From Enhygromyxa salina (GTDB lineage Bacteria; Myxococcota_A; Polyangia; Nannocystales; Nannocystaceae), in assembly GCF_002994635.1 (NCBI RefSeq), contig NZ_PVNL01000119.1:1-64000 (forward strand): DNA of 64,000 nucleotides, given 5' to 3'. This document shows, one piece after another, positions 35,788-43,588 of the stretch (positions are counted from its first letter, which is position 1; each line of letters opens with the position of its first letter). The notes below the pieces were generated by a model that was not told where the DNA came from, did no database searches, and saw nothing but the letters and a program-made list of their open reading frames with translations. The translations under genes were made by a program, and so were the position numbers.

Positions 35788-37149
35788 TCAGTCGTCGCTG
35801 ACGTCGTGCAGCCCCAGGGCCTGGAGCCGGGACCGCAGCCGCCCACGCGTGATCCCCAGCCGCCGCGCGCTCGCGCTGATCGACTGACACTCGGCCATGA
35901 CCGACGGCAGGTAGATGCTGTCGACCAGCATGTGCAGATCCTCGTACTCGTGGTTCTTGTCGTCGTCGAGCGCCTTGGCCAGCTTGTAGCCCCAGCCGTT
36001 GGGCCGGCCGAGCGTGAGATCCTCGGACCGGATCACGTGGTCGCGGCACACGAACGCTGCCCGGCGAATCGCGTTCTTCAGCTCCCGCACGTTGCCGGGC
36101 CAGTCGTAGGTGGCCATCAGGGTCTTGGCGTCGTCGGCGAGGCTGACCCGCTCGCCGTGATCCTGGGCGATGACATCCAAGAACCGCTCGGCCAGCGCGA
36201 TCACGTCGATGCTGCGCTCGCGCAGCGGCGGCAGGCGCAGCGACGCGACGGCGACCCGGTGAAACAGATCCTCGCGAAACCGACCATTGCGGACGTCGGC
36301 CGAGAGCTCGCGGTTGGTCGCCGCCACGACCCGGACGTCGACCGTCCGCAGGTTGCCGGGCTCGCCGAGCCGCGCGACCTGCCGACGATCGAGCGCGCGC
36401 AGGAACTTGACCTGCAGCTCGGCCGACAGCTCGCCGATCTCGTCGATGAACAAGGTGCCGCCGTGGGCCTGCTCGAACAACCCGGGCTGGTCGTGCTCCG
36501 CGCCCGTGAACGCGCCGCGTCGAAACCCGAAGATGCTCGCGTCGGCCAGCGTAGAAGGCAAGGTGCTGCAGTCGAGGATCACGAACGGCGCGTCGCGTCG
36601 CAGCGACAGATCGTGGATCGTCCGGGCCGTGAGCTCCTTGCCCGTGCCGGTCTCGCCCTGAATCAGCATGTCGAGCGGGGTTGGGGCCAGCTTGGCCAGC
36701 GCGACGAACAGCTCGCGCATGGCCAAGCTCTCGCCGAACAACAGGCCGCACTCGGACTCGGCCGCGATCTCGACGTCGACCTCGCCGATCTCGACGAGCT
36801 CGATCGCGCAGCCGCCGGCCGAAAATTTGTCGCCGCGGGTGAGCACGATCCGCCGGACCCGCCGGCCTGCGTACCAGGTGCCGTTCTTGGCGCCCAGGTC
36901 TTCGAGCTCGACGCCACCGTCGACGACCCGCAGCGAGAAGTGGACCTTGCTCACCGATTGATCGCTGATGACCACGTCCGCCGCGCGGCTGCGCCCGAAG
37001 GTGATGGTTGGTCCGTTGGCGAGGGGGAACTCCGCGGTCTCCCCGTCGAGCAGACGAACCCGCAATTGCCCGGCCCGCCGCGCGGTCTTGGTGCTACCGG
37101 AGCCAGTGGTTGGCTCGGTCAGGTCGGCGTTGGTCGGTTTCGCAGCCAT
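35788..37149 (-). CDS. FHA-domain sigma54-dependent transcription activator
   Basis: An enhancer-binding protein whose sensor is a phosphothreonine-binding FHA domain (residues 28-122: Gly52-Arg53-Ser54, Ser67, His70, Asn89-Gly90). The AAA+ domain follows, with Walker A G-E-T-G-T-G-K-E (165-172), the sigma54-contact loop G-A-F-T-G-A (212-217), Walker B T-L-F-I-D-E-I (232-238) and a Fis-type helix-turn-helix at about 415-450. This architecture is a known myxobacterial way of coupling Ser/Thr kinases to sigma54. It lies 40 bp downstream of the hairpin-protein gene, at the end of the run that begins with two kinases and a sigma54 promoter, so it probably reads their output and feeds back on the operon (inference). 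Confidence 0.93.
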   Translation of the reverse strand: MAAKPTNADLTEPTTGSGSTKTARRAGQLRVRLLDGETAEFPLANGPTITFGRSRAADVVISDQSVSKVHFSLRVVDGGVELEDLGAKNGTWYAGRRVRRIVLTRGDKFSAGGCAIELVEIGEVDVEIAAESECGLLFGESLAMRELFVALAKLAPTPLDMLIQGETGTGKELTARTIHDLSLRRDAPFVILDCSTLPSTLADASIFGFRRGAFTGAEHDQPGLFEQAHGGTLFIDEIGELSAELQVKFLRALDRRQVARLGEPGNLRTVDVRVVAATNRELSADVRNGRFREDLFHRVAVASLRLPPLRERSIDVIALAERFLDVIAQDHGERVSLADDAKTLMATYDWPGNVRELKNAIRRAAFVCRDHVIRSEDLTLGRPNGWGYKLAKALDDDKNHEYEDLHMLVDSIYLPSVMAECQSISASARRLGITRGRLRSRLQALGLHDVSDD

Positions 37150-37189
37150 CGTGGTGTGGTGGGCTTTTGTGCTGGGGTGGGCGCGAGGA

Positions 37190-38041
37190 TCAGAACCGAC
37201 CCTGAACGGTCAGCGCGGCGCCGTTGTTGGTGGTCAGGCCGACACCAGTGATCCCCGCAGTGGGTGCGGCCCGACGCTTGTGTAGCACGCTGAGATCAAG
37301 CGCCAGCAAGACATTGCCGATCACCATGACCCCCAGGCCCGCGCCCAGCAGCCCCACGCCAGCGGGTCGATAGTCAGTGATGGCGAGCACGGGGGCGCCT
37401 GGCTCACTGGTGACGACGGCCCCGCGGTGCAGCACGACGACGCCGGCGATCGCCGCCCCGAGGCCGAGCGCGCTCGAGGCGATCCCGGCGTAGCCGACCG
37501 GGCCCAGCGGCGCGACGCGGCTTGGCACGACCGGCGCTTGCGGGCACTCGACCTCCTCGACCACGTCGGGATCTGGTGGGGCCGCGGCCGCTCGGGCCTT
37601 GCGGGCCTGCTCGACAGCTCCCGGGAGCAGCGCGAGGCTCTCCGCCGCGACTTCGCGGGCCGTGCAGCGCAGGCAGACGTCCTCTTGGGCCTCGCTGATC
37701 GTCTCGCCGTCGAACTCGACCGAGGAGCTGATGAGGTACACCGAGCTCTGGCCCTTCGGCTGTGAGACGCTCGCTCGGATCACGAGGTCTGGCTCGCCCT
37801 CAGTGACGAGCGTGAACGCGTGGGTCTTGGCGAGGGCCTCGAGCTCGGCTTGGGCTTGCGAGCGCACGTCGGGCTGCAGGTCCTTGGGCAGACCGTCGAC
37901 CCCGAGCTCGAGCGCGACCGTGAGCGGGGGAGACTCGGATGGTGCGGTGTTTGTGACAGGATCCTGGGCCGAGACGGGGGTCGCGACGCAGAGCGATCCG
38001 AGCGTCAGCGCGGCGATGAAGGGAGCACGGAGGACGTTCAT
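37190..38041 (-). CDS. Hairpin-membrane envelope protein, family member 2
   Basis: A 283-residue protein with a signal peptide (to about residue 25, ending S-A-Q-D). It has an N-terminal alpha/beta domain carrying a C-L-R-C motif, a Pro-rich linker and two hydrophobic helices separated by a short loop with D-Y-R-P-A-G. The C-terminus ends G-R-F. The same plan is seen at 42740-43588 (C-V-F-C, P-I-G-P-I-G, end G-S-F), at 50850-51863 and at the left edge. The terminal Gly-x-x-Phe resembles outer-membrane strand ends but the helices argue for inner membrane, so location is open. It starts 2 bp after the beta-propeller lipoprotein gene and 40 bp before the FHA activator. Function unknown. Confidence 0.75.
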   Translation of the reverse strand: MNVLRAPFIAALTLGSLCVATPVSAQDPVTNTAPSESPPLTVALELGVDGLPKDLQPDVRSQAQAELEALAKTHAFTLVTEGEPDLVIRASVSQPKGQSSVYLISSSVEFDGETISEAQEDVCLRCTAREVAAESLALLPGAVEQARKARAAAAPPDPDVVEEVECPQAPVVPSRVAPLGPVGYAGIASSALGLGAAIAGVVVLHRGAVVTSEPGAPVLAITDYRPAGVGLLGAGLGVMVIGNVLLALDLSVLHKRRAAPTAGITGVGLTTNNGAALTVQGRF

Positions 38042-38043
38042 GG

Positions 38044-39555
38044 TTAGAGCGTGACCTTTAGCAGGTACAGCTGTTTGTTTGGACCACTATGGCCGATGGC
38101 GACCGCGAAGCCCTGCTCCGAGACGGCGACATCGAACAGCGTGGTGGGTTGCTCCTCACCGCTGTAGGTGAGCTCGTGCAAGTTGCTTCCTGCGGTCGAG
38201 TGCCAGCTCAGCAGGCCGACCTGTTCCTCGCTGTCATTGTACGTGTACCCGGCGACGACCGTGGTGCCGTTTGGCAGCGCCGCGATCGCGGTACCGGGGG
38301 CAGCCACGCCGCTCGGGGGGTGGGCTTTGAACCACTGTTCAGTGCCATCGAGGGCGAACTTTTGAATCCGAAAGTTATGTTCGCCGCTGACCGACGAGTT
38401 GCCGAGCAGGAAGGCGTTGCCTGCTTGATCGACCGCAATGTCGGCTTTCGTGCCGCCGCTGAAGATCTCCGACACCCACAGCTGGTCGCCCGTAGCCGAG
38501 TAGCTGTGGAGCCTGAACGAATTGGACTGCAGCGCCCAGATCTGGCCGTCCGGTCCCGTCGTGACGGAGCTGAAGCTGGCGCCGTTGTCGTACGCGTACG
38601 ACCAATTGACGTCACCGTTGGCCGCGAAGTGGTAGAGCAGCGGATCGCCGTCGGTCTCTCCCGCGGCGACGATCGAGCCCGCCTCGTCGATGGCGACGTC
38701 GTATACGGCTGACGGATCGAGCGGGATGGTGCCGACCCAGTCGTAGATCCCGGTGGCCCTGTGGTAGCGAACTTGCCCCTTCGTGGCGAGCTGGCCACCG
38801 ATCACGAACGCGTTCGCGTCGGACTGCGAGACCGCGATGCTGGGGTTGCCGCTGGTCACCATTGGCGTCTCATCGGTCCACAGCACCTCGCCGTTGTCGT
38901 CGACCTCCATCAGCCCGCGCTGGGGATCCTCGCAGGTGTACACGATGTTCACGCTGCCCGTGGAGGTCACCGCGAGCGCGGCGTCGGTGCAGTGCTTGAA
39001 CTCGTAGATCTTGCTCCACACCACCGTGCCCGGCAGCGTGCAGTTCCAGCCACACGTGTCGCCGCTCTCCGTGTTGCCGTCGTCGCAGGCCTCGTCGAGC
39101 GTGGCTTGCACGATGCCATCGCCACAGCTTGGTAGGTTGCAGGTGTTGCTGCACTCATCGTCGTCGACCTCATTGGCGTCATCGCACTCTTCTTCGGCCT
39201 CTACGATGCCGTCACCGCATATCGGGTCGGCGCCGGCCGATTCTTCCGACTCGTCGCCCGCGGCTGACTGACAGCTGTCGTCTTCCTCCGCGTACGCCCC
39301 GCCTCCGCAAGGGCTGTAGCACTCGACTGGGGGGAGCTGCTCGACGCAGCCGTACGCGGGGGCGGTCTCCGAGCACTCTTCGGTGGGGCCGATGCAGAAT
39401 GGGCGTGCGTCGCCGTAGCGGTCTGCGCAGGTGAGGTCGCCCTCGGCGTAGTGGCAGTGGGCTGGGTTCGCGGATTGATCGGAACGGCAGCCCGCGGCTG
39501 TGGTGCACGCGAACGCGAGGAACAAGAAGTGGTGGGGTCGGACGCGGGGGGTCAT
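38044..39555 (-). CDS. Cysteine-rich lipoprotein with myxobacterial disulfide repeats and beta-propeller-like repeats
   Basis: A 503-residue surface lipoprotein. Lipobox A-A-G-C (Cys23) is followed by the module C-A-D-R-Y-G-D-A-R-P-F-C shared with the next two upstream genes. Then come two C-G-D-G-I-V-E/Q ... C-D-D-x-N repeats (myxobacterial cysteine-rich / DUF4215 type). The C-terminal 330 residues are WD/SBBP-like propeller repeats (A-V-D-Q-A-G-N-A-F-L, A-G-E-T-D-G-D). So the shared N-terminus is fused to a different C-terminal domain than the beta-helix paralogues. The ATG at 39555 gives the signal peptide; longer frames do not. Third of three tandem cysteine-rich lipoprotein genes in the operon. 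Ligand unknown. Confidence 0.8.
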   Translation of the reverse strand: MTPRVRPHHFLFLAFACTTAAGCRSDQSANPAHCHYAEGDLTCADRYGDARPFCIGPTEECSETAPAYGCVEQLPPVECYSPCGGGAYAEEDDSCQSAAGDESEESAGADPICGDGIVEAEEECDDANEVDDDECSNTCNLPSCGDGIVQATLDEACDDGNTESGDTCGWNCTLPGTVVWSKIYEFKHCTDAALAVTSTGSVNIVYTCEDPQRGLMEVDDNGEVLWTDETPMVTSGNPSIAVSQSDANAFVIGGQLATKGQVRYHRATGIYDWVGTIPLDPSAVYDVAIDEAGSIVAAGETDGDPLLYHFAANGDVNWSYAYDNGASFSSVTTGPDGQIWALQSNSFRLHSYSATGDQLWVSEIFSGGTKADIAVDQAGNAFLLGNSSVSGEHNFRIQKFALDGTEQWFKAHPPSGVAAPGTAIAALPNGTTVVAGYTYNDSEEQVGLLSWHSTAGSNLHELTYSGEEQPTTLFDVAVSEQGFAVAIGHSGPNKQLYLLKVTL

Positions 39556-39598
39556 GACGTTGGAGGTAGCGGGGTAGTGTCGGGACGGTCGGGATCCG

Positions 39599-41158
39599 TC
39601 ACGGTATTCCGTCGGCGCCCGCGAAATCGGGGGCGTTGTGGGTGGTCGGGCGTGGGTCGCCGTCAATGTCGGTGGTCAGGTCGCCGGATTGCCAGGTCGC
39701 GGCGGTGTCGATGACGGCTGGGTGCGTGTTGGAGAGGTGGAAATCGCCGGCCGCGTAGTTATCGAACCAGGCCGACATAAACGGCGATTCGGCATTGCCT
39801 GGGAACTGCGAGTTGTCCTCGACCACGCTCGATTCGATGCTCGCCGCCGCGCACTGGACCTCTGGCTCCGCCGCGGGAGACACGAGGATGGAATTGCGCA
39901 CCGTTACCTCGGCACCAGGGCCGCAGCCGAGCGCCCTTGGGTCGACATCGAGTTTGGTACCCGCAACGAGGGTTGAGTAGAGCACGTTCGCCGCGCCATC
40001 GATGATATCTACCGCCGCCACGTCGGTGACGTTTCCGCCGACGAACGAGTTCTCGAGGAACAGCGAACCGCCGCCGTCGACGACGATGCCGCCGCCGGAG
40101 TTGTTCACCACGTGCGAACCCTCAATCCAGGCACCGCCGCCTGCGATGACGATTCCCGTACCGCCGTTTGCGGTGTTTGAGATGGTGACGCCTCGCATGA
40201 ATAGGCTTCCCGCATTAGCGACGGTCAAGGCGGCGGTGGCGGATGTTCCTCGCAGGACTGGGGTCTCGCCGGGGGCAGCAAGTATGGCCACGCTCAGCTG
40301 GACCATATTGGACTCATCAGGGTACACGAACGGGGGCGAGTTCACCTCGTGAAGGATGATGAGCGAGTTCGAATCAACGGCGGTCAACGCCTGGCCAAGC
40401 GTGCAATACGGCGTAGCCTCAGCCCCCCCGCCCCCTGGGTCGCAATTCGCATTGTTGCTGCCGTTCACATGCACGATGTTAGCAGGAACAACACAGCTCC
40501 CCTCCGCCAAGTTGCACGCACTACCAGCACACTGTTCATGATCCGAACACCCAACGCACTGATTCATCTCCACATCACAGATCGGCGTAGCCCCCACGCA
40601 CGCCTCCTCCTTATCAACGGCACAAGCCACGCAGACCCCGGCCTCACAGACCGGCATGCTCGAGTCCAGCCCGGCGCACGAACCATCCGCATCATCGGTC
40701 CCGGCACAGTCCACGCACAACCCACTGCTGAGGTCACAAAACGGCGCCAGCGGATCAACGCAGTCGGCCGGCCCACTACAGAGGGTGTCGCCGTCGCCGT
40801 CCCCGGTAGGGTCGCCATCCCCGTCCCCATCGCCGGTGGGGTCCCCATCGCCGTCGCCAGCGACGACGCAGCTGTCATCATCGAGAATGTTCTTGTCCCC
40901 GCCGCAGGCGTAGTTGCACTCAGCGGTAGGCTCGTCCTCCACGCATCCGCCGAACCCCTCACCGCTGGGGTCACACTCGGGGGTCGTGCAGTACGGGCGC
41001 GCGTCGCCGTACCGATCAGCGCAGGTGGCCGCACCGTCCGCGCTGGTGCAGTGATCAGGGGCTGGGGCTACGTCAGTACAGCCCACCACCACGCCAGCAG
41101 CGAAGGCCAGCAGTGAGGCGGTGAGCGCGACGGCGAGATTGGCGTTAGATTTCGTCAT
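39599..41158 (-). CDS. Cysteine-rich parallel beta-helix lipoprotein
   Basis: A 519-residue protein with lipobox V-V-G-C (Cys27). It has an N-terminal C-A-D-R-Y-G-D-A-R-P-Y-C module, a Gly-Asp-Pro-Thr linker (D-G-D-G-D-P-T-G repeats) and a Cys-rich middle (C-V-G-C, C-A-G-S-A-C). A right-handed beta-helix follows, with ladder motifs (G-G-G-A-W-I-E-G-S-H-V-V-N-N-S). It ends D-I-D-G-D-P-R-P ... D-F-A-G-A-D. A 600-bp stretch encoding its N-terminal half is nearly identical to that of the adjacent gene at 41195-42721. Probably displayed on the outer surface and held by its lipid. Binding target unknown. Confidence 0.82.
   Translation of the reverse strand: MTKSNANLAVALTASLLAFAAGVVVGCTDVAPAPDHCTSADGAATCADRYGDARPYCTTPECDPSGEGFGGCVEDEPTAECNYACGGDKNILDDDSCVVAGDGDGDPTGDGDGDGDPTGDGDGDTLCSGPADCVDPLAPFCDLSSGLCVDCAGTDDADGSCAGLDSSMPVCEAGVCVACAVDKEEACVGATPICDVEMNQCVGCSDHEQCAGSACNLAEGSCVVPANIVHVNGSNNANCDPGGGGAEATPYCTLGQALTAVDSNSLIILHEVNSPPFVYPDESNMVQLSVAILAAPGETPVLRGTSATAALTVANAGSLFMRGVTISNTANGGTGIVIAGGGAWIEGSHVVNNSGGGIVVDGGGSLFLENSFVGGNVTDVAAVDIIDGAANVLYSTLVAGTKLDVDPRALGCGPGAEVTVRNSILVSPAAEPEVQCAAASIESSVVEDNSQFPGNAESPFMSAWFDNYAAGDFHLSNTHPAVIDTAATWQSGDLTTDIDGDPRPTTHNAPDFAGADGIP
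40461..41060. repeat. 600-bp direct repeat, copy A (pairs with 42039-42638)
   Basis: Aligned by eye to 42039-42638 at a constant offset of 1,578 with no gaps and only about a dozen mismatches. A second similar block (about 40041-40150, offset 1,581) lies further along the same genes, after more divergent sequence. Confidence 0.85.
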
Positions 41159-41194
41159 GACGTGGGTGCGGGGTGTTTGGCGGCCGAGAACTTG

Positions 41195-42721
41195 TCACGG
41201 AAGGACGTCGGCGCCCGCGAAGTCGGGGCCGTCTTGAGTCGGGCGTGGGTCGCCGTCGATGTCGGTGCTGGGGTCGCCGGATTGCCAGATCGCGGCGGTG
41301 TCGGTGGCGGCTGGCTGACTGCCGGAGAGGTGAAAGTCGCCGGACAAGTACCCGTCAAACCAACCGACCTCGACATCTCCGAGGGCGACATTGTCACCGA
41401 CGAGCGCCTCGAGAGCACTTGCGCTAATCGAGACGTTGGGGCAGTCAAGCTCCGGATCAGAGTGGGTGCTGGTGATGAGACTGTTGCGGACGGTGCTCAT
41501 GGTGCCGTCGCTACATTCGAGCGCCGGACCGCCCAATACGGCCGGAAGGCCCATCGTGACGTACAGCAGATCAAAGGTTCCGTTGGGAACGCGAACGGCA
41601 GGACTATCTGCCGAGCCGCCGACGAAGCTGTTCTCGAGGAACAGCGAACCTCCGCCGTCGACGACGATGCCGCCGCCGGAGTTGTTCACCACGTGCGAAC
41701 CCTCAATCCAGGCACCTCCGCCTGCGATGACGATTCCCTCGCCGCCGTTTTGTGTGCCCGAGATGGTGACGCCTCGCATGTACAGGTTGCCCGCATTAGC
41801 GACGGTCAGGGCGGCGTTGCCGCCTGTCCCCTCGACAACTGGGGTCTCGCCTGGCGCCGCAAGTATGGCCACGTCGAGTTGTACTGAGTTGGATTCGTTG
41901 TAGACCTGTGGCCCGGTCAGCATCTCGTGAAGCACGATCAATGAATTCGAATCCACCGCGGTCAGAGCTTGGCTGAGCGTGCAATACGGCGCCGCGTCAG
42001 TTCCTTCGCCATCCGCGGCGCAGTTCGCGTCGCTGGTGCCGTTCACATGCACGATGTTAGCAGGATCAACACAGCTCCCCTTCGCCAAGTTGCACGCGCT
42101 ACCAGCACACTGATCATGATCCGAACACCCAACGCACTGATTCATCTCCACATCACAGATCGGCGTAGCCCCCACGCACGCCTCCTCCTTGTCAGCCGTA
42201 CAAGCCACGCAGACCCCGGCCTCACAGACCGGCATGCTCGAGTCCAGCCCCGCGCACGAACCATCCGCATCATCGGTCCCGGCACAGTCCACGCACGACC
42301 CACTGCTGAGGTCACAAAACGGCGCCAGCGGATCGACGCAGTCGGCCGGCCCACTACAGAGGGTGTCGCCGTCGCCGTCCCCGGTAGGATCGCCATCCCC
42401 GTCCCCATCGCCGGTGGGGTCCCCATCGCCGTCGCCAGCGACGACGCAGCTGTCATCATCGAGAATGTTCTTGTCCCCGCCGCAAGCGTAGTTGCACTCA
42501 GCGGTAGGCTCGTCCTCCACGCATCCGCCGAACCCCTCACCGCTGGGGTCACACTCGGGGGTCGTGCAGTACGGGCGCGCGTCGCCGTACCGATCAGCGC
42601 AGGTGGCCGCACCGTCCGCGCTGGTGCAGTGATCAGGGTCGGGCTCGGAGATGTTTCCACACGCGGAGACGCTCAAGCCCAGAAGAAAACCAACGCCGAG
42701 GATGATGAGTTGTTTTTGCAT
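41195..42721 (-). CDS. Cysteine-rich parallel beta-helix lipoprotein, tandem paralogue
   Basis: A 508-residue paralogue of the next gene, with its own signal peptide and lipobox V-S-A-C (Cys21). The domain order is the same: C-A-D-R-Y-G-D-A-R-P-Y-C module, Gly-Asp-Pro-Thr linker, Cys-rich middle, beta-helix, D-I-D-G-D-P-R-P ending. Its signal peptide and parts of the beta-helix differ clearly, while the middle is nearly identical at DNA level, which points to gene conversion or recent partial duplication. It starts 18 bp after the hairpin-protein gene. First of the three lipoprotein genes in the operon. Confidence 0.82.
   Translation of the reverse strand: MQKQLIILGVGFLLGLSVSACGNISEPDPDHCTSADGAATCADRYGDARPYCTTPECDPSGEGFGGCVEDEPTAECNYACGGDKNILDDDSCVVAGDGDGDPTGDGDGDGDPTGDGDGDTLCSGPADCVDPLAPFCDLSSGSCVDCAGTDDADGSCAGLDSSMPVCEAGVCVACTADKEEACVGATPICDVEMNQCVGCSDHDQCAGSACNLAKGSCVDPANIVHVNGTSDANCAADGEGTDAAPYCTLSQALTAVDSNSLIVLHEMLTGPQVYNESNSVQLDVAILAAPGETPVVEGTGGNAALTVANAGNLYMRGVTISGTQNGGEGIVIAGGGAWIEGSHVVNNSGGGIVVDGGGSLFLENSFVGGSADSPAVRVPNGTFDLLYVTMGLPAVLGGPALECSDGTMSTVRNSLITSTHSDPELDCPNVSISASALEALVGDNVALGDVEVGWFDGYLSGDFHLSGSQPAATDTAAIWQSGDPSTDIDGDPRPTQDGPDFAGADVLP
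42039..42638. repeat. 600-bp direct repeat, copy B (pairs with 40461-41060)
   Basis: See copy A. The repeat covers the N-terminal module, the linker and the Cys-rich middle, and stops abruptly at the signal-peptide junction. Confidence 0.85.
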
Positions 42722-42739
42722 GATCGTGATCCTTTATAC

Positions 42740-43588
42740 TCAGAAACTTCCGGAGACCCCGAGGCCGAGGCCGGTCGGAGAGAACAGGGGAACAACGAGG
42801 GCTTGCGATCGCGCGCGCTTGCGCTGCTTGGCCCGGCGGGCCACGTCGACCCCCAGCAAGACCAGCCCCGCGCTCGCCACCGCGGCCCCCACTCCAACGA
42901 GCACGTACCCGCGGGGGGCATGATCCACACCGGTGCGCACCTTAAATGCCCCGGCTGGATGATCGTAGACTCGCCCGCGCGAGACCTCCACCGCACCCCA
43001 CACGATCACGCCAAGCCCAACGACAGAGGCCGCGGCTCCGGCGACCCCAATTGGCCCGATCGGCTTCGGCAGGGGCTCGACGCCACCATCATCGTGCCCG
43101 CCGTCACCCTCCGCGCCGCTATCCTCGCCAGTATCCGCATCAACCGATGCCTCCTGGTGCGCTTGAATCGAGGCGTACAGCTCGTCCTGCTTCGACTCGA
43201 GCTTCTGCAACATTCGGGCTTCGGTGCAGAACACACAGTCGGTCCACTCGGCGGCCGGGACAACGGAGTCGCCCTCGACGAACTCAAAGTGGATCCCATA
43301 GTTGCGATCCCCAGCTTCCATGAGCCGAACCCGAATCTGGAGCACCGTCGCCGCTCCAGGATCATCGGTGATCTCGATCCCGCCAGCTTCCACGATCGAG
43401 CGCAGCTGCTCGAGCAGCACAGGCCCGACGCCCCGCTCGGCTTCGGGCAATTCGGAGACGTCGACGCCGAGCGCGAGGGGCTCGGCCGAGGTCTCGGACG
43501 CAGGTGGCGGCGCCGAGTGGGCGATCGGGTGGGCCCAGCCGAACACGGCGAGCACGCTGAGTGAAAGAGCGAGGAGAGGCTTTTTCAT
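42740..43588 (-). CDS. Hairpin-membrane envelope protein, family member 1
   Basis: A 282-residue protein with a signal peptide (to about residue 26). It has an N-terminal domain with C-V-F-C, a long acidic Asp/Gly/His linker, then P-I-G-P-I-G-V-A-G and two membrane helices around D-H-A-P-R-G. A basic cluster R-R-A-K-Q-R-K-R-A-R and a C-terminus ending G-V-S-G-S-F follow. It shares all these landmarks with 37190-38041. The ATG at 43588 overlaps the stop of the second kinase gene (ATGA), so it is translationally coupled to that kinase. It may be a periplasmic or membrane partner that links kinase to lipoproteins; no catalytic motif is visible. Confidence 0.78.
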   Translation of the reverse strand: MKKPLLALSLSVLAVFGWAHPIAHSAPPPASETSAEPLALGVDVSELPEAERGVGPVLLEQLRSIVEAGGIEITDDPGAATVLQIRVRLMEAGDRNYGIHFEFVEGDSVVPAAEWTDCVFCTEARMLQKLESKQDELYASIQAHQEASVDADTGEDSGAEGDGGHDDGGVEPLPKPIGPIGVAGAAASVVGLGVIVWGAVEVSRGRVYDHPAGAFKVRTGVDHAPRGYVLVGVGAAVASAGLVLLGVDVARRAKQRKRARSQALVVPLFSPTGLGLGVSGSF

